Shown here: piece by piece, positions 1 through 7,156 of the stretch
How positions within the stretch are numbered: the stretch's first letter is position 1
Layout of the letters: each line of letters opens with the position of its first letter
DNA from: AC-32 sp963715575
Lineage (GTDB): Bacteria > Actinomycetota > Thermoleophilia > Gaiellales > Gaiellaceae
DNA length: 64,000 bases
NCBI GenBank assembly: GCA_963715575.1
Contig: OY970250.1
Location: 186,001 to 250,000, forward strand
Reading direction: 5' to 3'
Notes under the pieces: generated by a model
Told to the model about the DNA's origin: nothing
The model's database searches: none
What the model saw: the letters and a program-made list of their open reading frames with translations, nothing else
Made by a program: the position numbers and the translations under genes

Positions 1-330
1 GCCGGGATCGCCCACGCGCCAGAGCTCGAGCCCGAGCAGCGGCAGCTCCCGCTCCGGCGACGCCGCGCGGAAGACGCCGATCACCCGCGGCGCGTGCCCG
101 AGCGTCGAGACCTCCGCGAGCAGGTGCGACGAGACCTGCTCCCCGCGCACCGGCAACTCCGCCGGGCGCGCGGCGTCCACGAGCGCGAAGTCGAGCTCCC
201 AGCCGCCCTCGAGCGCGGCCGCGACCAGATCCTCACCCTCGGCCACGAACTGGCCGAGCTTGTCGCGCTGCCGCCGCGTCTCCAGCTTGCGGACGAGCTT
301 CAGCTTCGGGTTGTCGCGCGACGTGATCAC
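1..330 (-). CDS. TrmH/SpoU-family rRNA methyltransferase, N-terminal part (cut by window edge)
   Basis: A GTG at 330-328 overlaps the DUF2332 stop in a GTGA tetramer and opens 110 codons that run off the left edge. The product starts VITSRDNPKLKLVRKL and continues through RQRDKLGQFVAEGEDLV. This is the usual start of the substrate-binding domain of SpoU/TrmH 2'-O-methyltransferases of the TsnR/RlmB type, which methylate 23S rRNA. The knotted SAM-binding domain lies outside the window. Position after infC-rpmI-rplT also fits, because a TsnR-like gene before pheST is common in actinobacteria (family knowledge). The exact target nucleotide cannot be told. Confidence 0.8.
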   Translation of the reverse strand, partial: MITSRDNPKLKLVRKLETRRQRDKLGQFVAEGEDLVAAALEGGWELDFALVDAARPAELPVRGEQVSSHLLAEVSTLGHAPRVIGVFRAASPERELPLLGLELWRVGDPG

Positions 331-1322
331 TGGCGCCAGCGGATCCAGTTGCCGTGAAAGTCGCAGCGCAGCAGAAAACGGCGCTCGCCGCCAGGCCAGA
401 GGCCGATCTCGAGCTCGTAGCTGTCGTGCCGGTCCTCCTCGAGCTCCTCGACGGCGCGCGTCGAGATCCAGCCGAGCGGGCCGTCGCGCCCGGCCTCCTC
501 GAGCAGTGCGCGCAGCTCGGCGCGCTTCTCGCGACCGATATAGCCGGTCGAGGCGGTCTGGAAGACGACCGTCAAAGCCTCCTCGTCACGCTCGGCGAGC
601 ACGGCCGGGAGCAGCTCGACGTAGTCGCCCCGCACGAGCGTCGGCGGCTCGCGCCGCAGGATCGCAATCGCGCGCCGTAGCCGCTGTGCCCGCTCGACGC
701 GGCCCGGCCAGATGAACGCGTGCAGCAGCCGCGCCCCATGCTCGCTCGTGACGTCGACGGGATTGAGGTCGATCCCCAGCCGCCGCCGCACCGCCGGCCG
801 CCGGGCGAGCGCCTCCTGCGGCACGGGCACGTACTCGACCCCGCGCAGCAGCAGCTCGGACGAGCCCCACCGCCCCGCGCGGTAGGCGTAGGCGTAGCGG
901 TCCCAGAGCAGGTTCAACCCGGCCGAGGGCCCGAGCTCGACGAGATCGAGCGTCTCCGCTCCGGACTCGGCCGCGAGCACGAGGAACGCCGGCAGGAGCG
1001 CGAAGCAGCGCTGCACCTCGTTCGTCTGCACCGCCTGCTCGCGGACGAAGCGGGCGAGGAAGTCGCGCCGCGCCTCGAGCGCCGAGCGGAAGTCGTCCCA
1101 GTCCCCCGAGAGCGCGTACGGCTCGATCCCGGCGAGCTCGAGGTAGTGGACGCCGCCGAAGAGGCGCAGCGGCACGTCCCAGCTCAGCTCGTCGACCAGC
1201 TCGTCCACGAGCGGCTCGCTCGCACAGCGGCGCGCCAGGCGCGCGTACACGGGCGAGCCCTGCGCCTCGAACTGGGTGGCCTGCCGGCGGAAGATCCCGG
1301 CGCGATCGCCTGAAGAGCTCAG
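327..1322 (-). CDS. DUF2332 family protein
   Basis: Matches the DUF2332 family of unknown function: a helical N-terminal half, then VELGPSAGLNLLWDRY, which resembles the glycine-rich loop of Rossmann-type methyltransferases. The first ATG/GTG/TTG in frame is GTG at 1250. Homologues, however, begin with an F-x-x-Q-A...GSP-x-YA block, and here the encoded block (FRRQATQFEAQGSPVYA) lies upstream of that GTG. The frame is open back to a CTG at 1322-1320 that overlaps the rplT stop as CTGA. I therefore extend the gene to CTG, giving 331 aa; the conventional alternative is 327-1250. It is coupled to rplT upstream and to the methyltransferase downstream. Function unknown. Confidence 0.8.
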   Translation of the reverse strand: MSSSGDRAGIFRRQATQFEAQGSPVYARLARRCASEPLVDELVDELSWDVPLRLFGGVHYLELAGIEPYALSGDWDDFRSALEARRDFLARFVREQAVQTNEVQRCFALLPAFLVLAAESGAETLDLVELGPSAGLNLLWDRYAYAYRAGRWGSSELLLRGVEYVPVPQEALARRPAVRRRLGIDLNPVDVTSEHGARLLHAFIWPGRVERAQRLRRAIAILRREPPTLVRGDYVELLPAVLAERDEEALTVVFQTASTGYIGREKRAELRALLEEAGRDGPLGWISTRAVEELEEDRHDSYELEIGLWPGGERRFLLRCDFHGNWIRWRQ

Positions 1323-1678
1323 GCCTCGAGCGCGGCCTTGGCCTGCGCCGCGATCTTGCCGAAGGCGTCCGGATCGCTCACGGCGAGGTCGGCGAGCACC
1401 TTGCGGTCGAGCGGGATCTCGGCCTTGCGCAGGCCGGAGACGAACTGGTTGTAGGAGAGCCCCTCGCGCCGCGCGGCCGCGTTGATGCGCATGATCCAGA
1501 GCCGCCGGAAGGTGCGCTTCTTGTTCTTGCGGTCGCGGTACGCGTAGACCAGCGAGTGGTCGACCTGCTCCTTGGCGCGCTTGTAGCTGGAGTGCTTGAG
1601 GCCCCAGTAGCCGCGCGCCTGCTCGAGCACCTTGCGGCGCTTCTTGCGCGCGTGGACGGATCGCTTGACTCGCGGCAT
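1319..1678 (-). CDS. rplT: 50S ribosomal protein bL20
   Basis: A 119-aa basic protein starting MPRVKRSVHARKKRRKVL, with the internal YAYRDRKNKKRTFRRLWI block diagnostic of bL20. It binds 23S rRNA early in large-subunit assembly. In Bacillus and E. coli L20 also represses its own operon by binding the leader or the infC-rpmI region (established knowledge). The gene sits 3 bases after rpmI and its TGA stop overlaps the probable CTG start of the DUF2332 gene. Length and order (infC-rpmI-rplT) are standard. Confidence 0.98.
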   Translation of the reverse strand: MPRVKRSVHARKKRRKVLEQARGYWGLKHSSYKRAKEQVDHSLVYAYRDRKNKKRTFRRLWIMRINAAARREGLSYNQFVSGLRKAEIPLDRKVLADLAVSDPDAFGKIAAQAKAALEA

Positions 1679-1681
1679 CGC

Positions 1682-1888
1682 TCAGCCCCGTCCCAGCAGC
1701 TTCTTGACGGCCTTCTGATTGCTTGGCGCAACCGACCTAGCTTGCCGGACGCGCCTCCGCTTCCCTGACTTGCTCTTCACCAGGTGGCCCGGAGGGGTCG
1801 TCCGCATCCTTCGGCGACGCAGCAGCTTGCCCGTTCCCGTCACCCGGAACCGCTTCTTGGCTGCGCTGTGTGTCTTCTGCTTTGGCAT
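1682..1888 (-). CDS. rpmI: 50S ribosomal protein bL35
   Basis: A 68-aa, strongly basic protein: MPKQKTHSAAKKRFRVTGTG start and the ...LLRRRRMRTTPPGHLVKSKS core of bL35. ATG at 1888 follows an AGGAG with rather long spacing (about 11 bases). The first 50 codons overlap, in another frame, the 3' tail of the infC reading frame (1737-1888), so ribosomes finishing infC pass over the rpmI start. This could couple IF3 and L35 translation. Confidence 0.97.
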   Translation of the reverse strand: MPKQKTHSAAKKRFRVTGTGKLLRRRRMRTTPPGHLVKSKSGKRRRVRQARSVAPSNQKAVKKLLGRG

Positions 1889-2453
1889 CTCTGTTGGTCG
1901 CTCCTGCGTTCTTCGTCGGGCCGAGCATCATCACCATGTTGCGGCCGTCCTGGAGAGGCGGGGACTCTATCTGCCCGATCTCCTTCACGTCCTCGGCCAG
2001 CCGCATCAGCAGGTCACGCCCGCGTTCCGGATGGCTCTGCTCGCGGCCGCGGAACATGATCGTCACCTTGACCTTCGCGCGCTGGTTGAGGAAACGCTCG
2101 ACGTGGCCTTTCTTGGTGTTGTAGTCGTGGATCCCGATCTTGGGCCTGAGCTTGATCTCCTTGACGTTGACCGAAACCTGGTGCTTGCGCGCGAGCTTGG
2201 CCTTCTGCTCCTGCTCGTAGCGGTACTTGCCGTAATCCATCACCTTTGCGACGGGCGGGTCGGCCTGCGCGGCGACCTCGACCAGATCGAGGTTCTTGCC
2301 CCACGCGTACTCTCGCGCTTCGTCCGTGTCCTTGACACCGATCTGTGAGCCGTCGTCGTCCACCAGCCGCACCTTCGGCGCGCGGATCATCTCGTTGATG
2401 CGCGCCTGCGGTACCGGGGCGCGATCGGGCTCCACGTTTCGGCGTGGTCTCAA
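1737..2453 (-). CDS. infC: translation initiation factor IF-3 with a C-terminal extension
   Basis: The IF3 core is clear: the N domain (RINEMIRAPKVRLVDDDG, KNLDLVEVAAQADPPVAKVMDYGKYRYE split over residues 17-80), linker, and C domain ending near residue 182 (NMVMMLGPTKN). IF3 binds the 30S subunit and checks initiator tRNA and start codon. The frame then runs on for about 56 residues rich in D, E, G, P, S and A; about 50 of these are encoded inside rpmI. The start is uncertain: TTG at 2453 gives 238 aa, GTG at 2435 gives a slightly shorter protein. An AAGGAGG lies at 2484-2478, far from both. No ATT start, typical of IF3 in many bacteria, is visible. The upstream leader holds a terminator-like hairpin. 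Confidence 0.95.
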   Translation of the reverse strand: MRPRRNVEPDRAPVPQARINEMIRAPKVRLVDDDGSQIGVKDTDEAREYAWGKNLDLVEVAAQADPPVAKVMDYGKYRYEQEQKAKLARKHQVSVNVKEIKLRPKIGIHDYNTKKGHVERFLNQRAKVKVTIMFRGREQSHPERGRDLLMRLAEDVKEIGQIESPPLQDGRNMVMMLGPTKNAGATNRDAKAEDTQRSQEAVPGDGNGQAAASPKDADDPSGPPGEEQVREAEARPAS

Positions 2454-2598
2454 AGGCGTGTCACCAAGCTCTCGTTTCCTCCTTCTCTACGACAAAAACC
2501 GCTGCAAGCAGCGGCCCGAATTCCTCGTCCTGCGACTCGGTTGAACCTCCGCGGAGCGCGTGCTCTGGAGGTGAGGGTGGGCCCCTGCTTGTGCAGGG
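2454..2598 (-). promoter_or_regulatory. infC-rpmI-rplT leader with mutually exclusive hairpins
   Basis: Directly after the thrS stop, minus-strand RNA from 2598 to 2583 forms a 6-bp hairpin (CCCTGC-ACAA-GCAGGG) without a U-tract. About 70 bases later a terminator hairpin (2514-2499) is followed by five Us, then the AAGGAGG at 2484-2478. The 3' half of the first hairpin (CAAGCAG, 2591-2585) is exactly complementary to CTGCTTG (2511-2505) in the terminator, so the two structures compete. This is the layout expected of an attenuated leader. L20 control of this operon is known in Bacillus; applying it here is inference. Confidence 0.5.
2494..2514 (-). terminator. intrinsic terminator or attenuator between thrS and infC
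   Basis: Read on the minus strand, CCGCTGCTTGCAGCGG (2514-2499) is a perfect inverted repeat and is followed by TTTTT (2498-2494). It ends a thrS transcript or attenuates read-through into infC-rpmI-rplT. It lies only 9 bases before the Shine-Dalgarno sequence associated with infC. It is the clearest hairpin-plus-U-tract I found in the window. Confidence 0.75.
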
Positions 2599-4479
2599 TC
2601 ACAGGGTAGCAAGGTATGAGAGCAATTCGTCCAGCGTCCTGGTGGATTGCTCTCCACCCCGTTCGCGGACGGCCAGCGAGTCGTCCGACTCCTTGTCGCC
2701 GTAGACGATCGTGACCGGGATCTTCTCGACCTCGGCGTCGCGGATCCGCTTGCCCACGGTCTCGTCGCGCTCGTCCACCTCGACGCGGAACTCGTCGAGC
2801 TTCCGCGCCAGCTCGTGGGCGGCCCCGCGGTGGGCTTCGCCGACCGGCAGGATCCGGAGCTGGACCGGCGCGAGCCAGAACGGGAAGGCGCCGCCGTAGT
2901 GCTCGATCAGGATCCCGATGAAGCGCTCGAGCGAGCCGAACAGTGCGCGGTGCACGACGTACGGCGTGTGCTCCTCGTTGTCGGCGCCCATGTAGGTGAG
3001 CCCGAAACGGGCCGGCATCTGCGAGTCGAGCTGGATCGTCCCCATCTGCCACGAGCGGCCGAGCACGTCGGTCATGTGCAGGTCGATCTTCGGGCCGTAG
3101 AAGGCGCCGTCGCCCGCGTTGATCGTGTACGGGATCCCGCGCCGGTCGAGCGCGGCCTGCAGCGCGCCCTCGGTGAAATCCCACTCCTCGTCCGTGCCGA
3201 GCTTGTTGTCCGGGCGCGTCGAGAGCTCGAACCGGGCCTCGACGCCGAACAGCTCGTAGAGGTAAGCGGCGAAGTCGAGCGCGGCGAAGATCTCGTCCTC
3301 GATCTGCTCCGCCGTCACGAACAGGTGCGCGTCGTCCTGGGTCACGTGCTGGACGCGCAGCAGGCCGTGCAGCGTTCCGCCGCGCTCGTTGCGGTGAAGC
3401 GTCGACGCCTCGGCGTAGCGCAGTGGCAGGTCGCGGTAGCTGCGGAGCGTCGAGCCGAAGAGCAGCATGTGCCCGGGGCAGTTCATCGGCTTCAGGCCGA
3501 GCGTCCGGTCCTCGCCGTAGGGAACGAGGAACATCTCGTCCTTGAACTTCTCCCAGTGACCCGAGGTCTTCCAGGTCTCGACGTCGTACATCAGCGGCGT
3601 CTTCACCTCGACGTAGCCGCGCCTCGCGTTCTCGCGCCGGCGCAGGTCCTCGAGCGCGTTCCAGATCACCATGCCCTTCGGGTGCCAGAACGGCATCCCG
3701 GGCGCGTGGTCGGAGAGGTGGAAGAGGTCGAGCTGCGCGCCAAGCCGGCGGTGGTCGCGCGCGCGGGCCTGCTCGAGGTTCTCGAGGTACGCGTCGAGGT
3801 CGGCCTGATCGTAGAAGGCCGTCCCGTAGATCCGGGTCAGCTGCTTGTTGTGCTCGTCCCCGCGCCAGTACGCGCCGGCGAGGCCGGTCAGCTTGACCGC
3901 CTTGATCGGCTTGGAGTCCTGCAGGTGCGGGCCACGGCAGAGGTCGCGGAAGTCGCCCTGCGTGTACATCGTGATCGGGCCCTCCGCAGTGTCGACGAGC
4001 TCGACCTTGTATTCCTCGCCCTGCTCGGCGAAGTAGCGCTTGGCCTCCTCTGCGGCCACCTCCTCGCGGTTCCAGGAGCGGCCCTCGGCGAGCTCCTTGC
4101 GCATCTCCTCCTCGATCCGCTCGAGCGCCTCCTCGCCGATCGGCTCCGGGAACTCGAAGTCGTAGTAGAAGCCGTTCTCGATCGGCGGCCCGATCGCGAT
4201 CTTCGTGCCCGGGTAGAGGCGGCGCACGGCCTCGGCCAGCAGGTGCGCGGTCGAGTGCCGCAGCACGTAGAGCGCGTCGGGGTCGTCCGTGTCGCGCGTG
4301 GTCAGGATCTGGATCGGCTGGCCGTCCTCGAGCGGCGCGCGCAGGTCCTGGACGTTGCCGTTCGAGCGCACCAGCACGGCCTGCTCGGCCAGCTTCGGGC
4401 CGATCGCGCGGGCGGCGTCGAGACCCGTCGCGCCGTCCGGAAGTTCGAGTTCCGAGTTGTCGGGAAGGACGACTCTCAC
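2599..4479 (-). CDS. thrS: threonine-tRNA ligase
   Basis: 626 aa, normal length. An N-terminal TGS domain (about 1-60) is followed by the editing domain with HSTAHLLAEAV (the HxxxH site that clears Ser-tRNA), then the class II catalytic core: GDFRDLCRGPH, MNCPGHM with the zinc-binding Cys, TLHRNERGGTLHGLLRVQHV (motif 2) and MGTIQLDSQMPARF. The C-terminal anticodon-binding domain ends LLSYLATL. It charges tRNA-Thr in the cytoplasm. GTG start at 4479, preceded by AGGTGG with 7-base spacing; that Shine-Dalgarno lies within a small GGAACC...GGTTTCC hairpin that might limit access. It is the first gene of the minus-strand translation cluster and is divergent from the small ORF at 4684. Confidence 0.98.
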   Translation of the reverse strand: MRVVLPDNSELELPDGATGLDAARAIGPKLAEQAVLVRSNGNVQDLRAPLEDGQPIQILTTRDTDDPDALYVLRHSTAHLLAEAVRRLYPGTKIAIGPPIENGFYYDFEFPEPIGEEALERIEEEMRKELAEGRSWNREEVAAEEAKRYFAEQGEEYKVELVDTAEGPITMYTQGDFRDLCRGPHLQDSKPIKAVKLTGLAGAYWRGDEHNKQLTRIYGTAFYDQADLDAYLENLEQARARDHRRLGAQLDLFHLSDHAPGMPFWHPKGMVIWNALEDLRRRENARRGYVEVKTPLMYDVETWKTSGHWEKFKDEMFLVPYGEDRTLGLKPMNCPGHMLLFGSTLRSYRDLPLRYAEASTLHRNERGGTLHGLLRVQHVTQDDAHLFVTAEQIEDEIFAALDFAAYLYELFGVEARFELSTRPDNKLGTDEEWDFTEGALQAALDRRGIPYTINAGDGAFYGPKIDLHMTDVLGRSWQMGTIQLDSQMPARFGLTYMGADNEEHTPYVVHRALFGSLERFIGILIEHYGGAFPFWLAPVQLRILPVGEAHRGAAHELARKLDEFRVEVDERDETVGKRIRDAEVEKIPVTIVYGDKESDDSLAVRERGGEQSTRTLDELLSYLATL

Positions 4480-4639
4480 GAGGAAACCACCTGGTTCCCC
4501 CGTGGGCCCCCTCCTCGCGAACGAAGGCGCGATCCCAACGCGTCAGGAGCCGGCCGAACGAAAGGAATGTCGAGCGTGTGCAGTGAGCCTCCCGCCGGGC
4601 AAAGCCCGCCTCCGGCGGCGACTGGAGCGCTGAGCTCGT

Positions 4640-4683
4640 GCGACAACTTGCCGTATAGACACTCTTCGAGCAGGAGGACACTC
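4640..4683 (+). promoter_or_regulatory. putative promoter -10 and RBS of the 40-aa acidic protein
   Basis: In the 204-base divergent gap between thrS and the small ORF there is TATAGA at 4654-4659, followed by AGGAGG (4672-4677) six bases before the ATG. No convincing -35 is visible. The same gap must hold the thrS promoter on the other strand, which I cannot pinpoint. The rest of the gap (4480-4640) is GC-rich with short hairpins and no coding evidence. Confidence 0.35.
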
Positions 4684-4806
4684 ATGTCAGAGCAGGATAC
4701 TTCGCACCCCCGGGACGACGACCGCAACGAGGAGCTCGACGAGTCACCCGCTCCCGACCCCGCAGAGCACGACCCGAACGTCGCGGACGACCCCCAGGCC
4801 GACTAG
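4684..4806 (+). CDS. small acidic protein, 40 aa
   Basis: ATG at 4684 with a strong AGGAGG six bases upstream opens 40 codons. The product is extremely acidic and disordered (MSEQDTSHPRDDDRNEELDE...), with D/E at nearly half the positions and no Cys, Met (after the start) or aromatic residue. I recognise no family. Support for it being real: the good ribosome-binding site, a candidate -10, and a hairpin just after its stop. It could be a DNA-mimic-like or chaperone-like acidic peptide, but that is a guess. Confidence 0.6.
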   Translation: MSEQDTSHPRDDDRNEELDESPAPDPAEHDPNVADDPQAD

Positions 4807-4819
4807 ACCTGTCCCTTTC

Positions 4820-4853
4820 GGCCACGGCCGGGGTCTGACCCCGGACGTGGCCG
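4820..4853. terminator. bidirectional hairpin between convergent genes
   Basis: A two-tier stem: outer arms CGGCCAC (4820-4826) and GTGGCCG (4847-4853), inner arms CCGGGG (4828-4833) and CCCCGG (4839-4844) around a TCTGA loop. It sits between the stops of the 40-aa ORF (+) and the YjbR gene (-), so it can end both transcripts. Only TTT follows on the plus side, so as an intrinsic terminator it is U-poor. Confidence 0.55.
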
Positions 4854-4860
4854 TTTCGGA

Positions 4861-5220
4861 CTAGTCCTCGCCTTCGACCGCGGTTTTCAGCTCAGCCGGG
4901 CACTTGAGCCAGTAGCTCTCGCGCAGCCATTCGCGCGCGGCCTCGAGCGACTCCTCGTCGGTCACGTTGGCGGTGATCCAGCCGTAGCGGCCGACGTGGC
5001 TGGCGATGCGCACGTACGGGAGCAGGTGCGCGATCTCGCGCTCTTCCAGGGTCAGCTTGACCGTCACGTCCACGGCGCCCTCCCGCGTCACGGCCCAGCC
5101 GAAGACCTTGTTCTGGCCGACCTTGAAGACGGGAAAGTCGCCCCACGGACGGTCCTCGTAGGCCTCCGGGAACGAGAGCGCCAGCTCGGTGATCCTCCGC
5201 TCGATCGTCGCCGCCCGCAC
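4861..5220 (-). CDS. MmcQ/YjbR family protein
   Basis: A 119-aa protein with the YjbR/CyaY-like pattern: an N-terminal helix (IERRITELALSFPEAYEDRPWG), FPVFKVGQNKVFGWA, a strand pair with VTVKLTLEER, HVGRYGWITANV, and a final helix pair with REWLRESYWLKCP. The conserved ...GK/R-x-x-W-I... region of the fold is present. Members are DNA-binding-like or of unknown function. GTG start at 5220. It converges on the 40-aa acidic ORF and is divergent from the CBS gene. Confidence 0.8.
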   Translation of the reverse strand: MRAATIERRITELALSFPEAYEDRPWGDFPVFKVGQNKVFGWAVTREGAVDVTVKLTLEEREIAHLLPYVRIASHVGRYGWITANVTDEESLEAAREWLRESYWLKCPAELKTAVEGED

Positions 5221-5298
5221 GGCCGCATTCTGTCCGTTTCGGCCCGTGCCGTGCGGGGAACCCGCATACGACTTGCAAGCGAGAAAAGGAGGCTCAGG

Positions 5299-5715
5299 AT
5301 GGGCAAGAGCATCCGTGACGTGATGAGCTCGAACCCGTGTGCGATCGACACCGACCAGCCGGTCGCCTACGCCGCGAAGATGATGAAGGAGGAGGACGTC
5401 GGACTCGCCCCGATCGTCGAGGGCGACCGCCTCGTCGGGACGCTCACCGACCGCGACATCGTCGTCCGCGTCGTGGCCGAGGGCAAGGACCCGCAGACCG
5501 TGACCGCGCGCGAGGTCGCCTCCACCGACCTCGTCACGATCGATCCGCAGCAGGACCTCGACGAGGCGCTGCGGCTGATGGCGAGCAACCAGGTCCGGCG
5601 CCTGCCGGTGGTCGAGGAGGGCCGTCTCGTTGGCGTCCTCGCCCAGGCCGACGTCGCGCGCGAGGCCAAGGAGAAGCAGACCGGCCAGTTCGTCGAGGAC
5701 ATCTCAGAACCCTGA
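5299..5715 (+). CDS. tandem CBS-domain protein
   Basis: 138 aa, ATG at 5299 behind AAAAGGAGG. Two CBS domains fill the protein: domain 1 from VMSSNPCAIDTDQPV to VGTLTDRDIVVRVVAEG (about 8-68), domain 2 from VASTDLVTIDPQQDL to VGVLAQADVAREAKE (about 74-130). The TDRDI motif and hydrophobic pockets suit binding of an adenine nucleotide or SAM. No effector domain is attached, so it is a stand-alone sensor of the HRP1-like type. It is followed 12 bases later by a small basic-protein gene and probably shares its transcript. Confidence 0.9.
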   Translation: MGKSIRDVMSSNPCAIDTDQPVAYAAKMMKEEDVGLAPIVEGDRLVGTLTDRDIVVRVVAEGKDPQTVTAREVASTDLVTIDPQQDLDEALRLMASNQVRRLPVVEEGRLVGVLAQADVAREAKEKQTGQFVEDISEP

Positions 5716-5727
5716 GAGGAGGCACCG

Positions 5728-5952
5728 ATGCCAAGCAAGAAGGCGAACGTCAAGAACGAGAAGCAGTACGAGGCCCTGAAGGACAAGGGCATGTCGAAGC
5801 AGCGCGCGGCGAAGATCGCCAACTCACCGGGCGCGTCGAGCCGTGGCGGCAAGCAGTCCGGCTCCGGCGGCAACTCCCGGCAGGGCGGCACGACCGCACA
5901 GAAGAAGGCTGCCGGCCGCAAGGGCGGCAAGGCGGCCGCCAGGAAGAGCTGA
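5728..5952 (+). CDS. small basic, Lys/Gly-rich protein, 74 aa
   Basis: ATG at 5728 with GAGAGGAGG upstream. The N-terminal half (KANVKNEKQYEALKDKG, MSKQRAAKIANSPGASSRGG) resembles a family of short actinobacterial proteins in which a helical K-Q-Y-E-A-L...G-x-S-K-x-R-A-A-x-I-A-N block is conserved. The tail is a low-complexity G/S/Q run ending KKAAGRKGGKAAARKS. The composition suggests a stress-linked nucleic-acid-binding protein; function unknown. It is tightly downstream of the CBS gene. Confidence 0.75.
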   Translation: MPSKKANVKNEKQYEALKDKGMSKQRAAKIANSPGASSRGGKQSGSGGNSRQGGTTAQKKAAGRKGGKAAARKS

Positions 5953-5983
5953 GAGCCACCGAGCGAGGCGTACACTCCGCCCC

Positions 5984-7156
5984 ATGAGGCCCGAGACGCT
6001 CACGTGCCGGGTCGGGGCGGGGTTGTCCGTCTCACCCGAGGCGGCGGAAGCTGCCGGTGAGGCTGCGCGCGAAGCCGCCGCGGCGCTCGGCGGCGCTCCC
6101 GTCGACCTCGCCTTCCTCTTCCTCTCGGCCGACCACTTTGGCGATGCCGCGGCGGCGCTCGAGGCCGTCGAGGAGGAACTGCTGCCCGCGCACGTCCTCG
6201 GCTGTGTGGCCGAAGGCGTAGTCGCGCGCGACCGCGAGCTCGAGGACGGCCCGGCCGCGGCGGTGTGGGCCGCGTCGTTGCCCGATGCGCGGATCGAGAC
6301 CTTCCAGAGCGTCGCCCTCGACACCGACGAGGGCGTTGCGGTAACCGGGATCCCGAACCTGGACGACGCCGACCTCGTCACCTTGCTGGTCGACCCGTTC
6401 ACGTACCCCGCTGCCGGGTTCCTCTCGAAGCTGAACGAGGAGGAGGACGCCGTCCCGCTCGTCGGCGGCCTCGCCGCGGGCGACGGCGAGCCGGACACAC
6501 AGGCGCTGTTCCGCGACAGCGAGGTGCTGTACGAGGGCGCGGTCGGCGCCGTGATTCGAGGCGTGCCCGTGCGCACCGTCGTCTCGCAGGGCTGCGAGCC
6601 GGTCGGGCGCGACTCGGTGATCACCAACGCCGAGGACAACGTCGTTTTCGAGCTCGCGGGCGAGCCGGCACTCGAGCGCCTGAAGGGCGACCTCGGCACG
6701 CTCACGCCCGAGCAGGAGCGCAGCGCGGCGCGCGGCGGCGTGCTCGCCGGCCTCGTGATCGACGAGAACCGTGCCGACTACCGGCGCGGTGACTACCTGA
6801 TGCGCGGGCTCGTCGGCGTCGACGAGGAGACCGGCGCGCTCGCGGTCGGCGAGGCGGTGCGCGTCGGCCAGACACTGCGCTTCCACGTTCGCGACGCGGC
6901 CTCGGCCGACGCGGACCTGCGCGAGAACCTCACGGCGACGCTCAACGGCGAGCGGGCCGCCGGGACGCTGCTCTTCACCTGCAACGGAAGGGGCACGAAC
7001 CTCTTCTCGTCCCCGGACCACGACGCGCGCGTCGTCTCGGAGGTGCTCGGCGACGCCCTGGCCGGATTCTTCTGCGCAGGCGAGATCGGCCCGGTCGGCG
7101 GCAAGCCGTTCCTGCACGGCTTCACCGCGACCGCCGCAATCTTCCTCGAGAGCTAG
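5984..7156 (+). CDS. FIST N/C domain signal-transduction protein
   Basis: 390 aa. ATG at 5984 is preferred over more upstream starts because those would read through the preceding gene's region. The N-terminal FIST domain contains VDLAFLFLSADHF, HVLGCVAEGVV and a small-ligand fold; the C-terminal FIST_C part contains NENRADYRRGDYLMRG-like residues near 275-290, LLFTCNGRGTNLF and GFFCAGEIGPVGGKPFLHGF at the end. FIST domains are proposed to sense small ligands such as amino acids and are usually fused to signalling domains; here it is stand-alone and soluble. Its TAG stop shares a CTAG with the convergent msrA. Confidence 0.88.
   Translation: MRPETLTCRVGAGLSVSPEAAEAAGEAAREAAAALGGAPVDLAFLFLSADHFGDAAAALEAVEEELLPAHVLGCVAEGVVARDRELEDGPAAAVWAASLPDARIETFQSVALDTDEGVAVTGIPNLDDADLVTLLVDPFTYPAAGFLSKLNEEEDAVPLVGGLAAGDGEPDTQALFRDSEVLYEGAVGAVIRGVPVRTVVSQGCEPVGRDSVITNAEDNVVFELAGEPALERLKGDLGTLTPEQERSAARGGVLAGLVIDENRADYRRGDYLMRGLVGVDEETGALAVGEAVRVGQTLRFHVRDAASADADLRENLTATLNGERAAGTLLFTCNGRGTNLFSSPDHDARVVSEVLGDALAGFFCAGEIGPVGGKPFLHGFTATAAIFLES

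Noticed and set aside
4480..4683. T-box-like sequence before thrS (AGGTGGTTTCC close to the T-box consensus)
   Set aside because: The element sits directly before the GTG, leaving no space for the 3' side of an antiterminator, and I could not find a Stem I with a specifier loop. It is better read as the Shine-Dalgarno AGGTGG in a small hairpin.
2647..4806. 719-aa plus-strand frame across thrS
   Set aside because: It is antisense to a certain thrS gene, rich in Arg, Val, Asp and Glu in shadow pattern, and arises from the high GC content of third codon positions. The same applies to long frames antisense to pcrA (15850-18123), the pyrophosphatase (34516-36765), and the subtilases.
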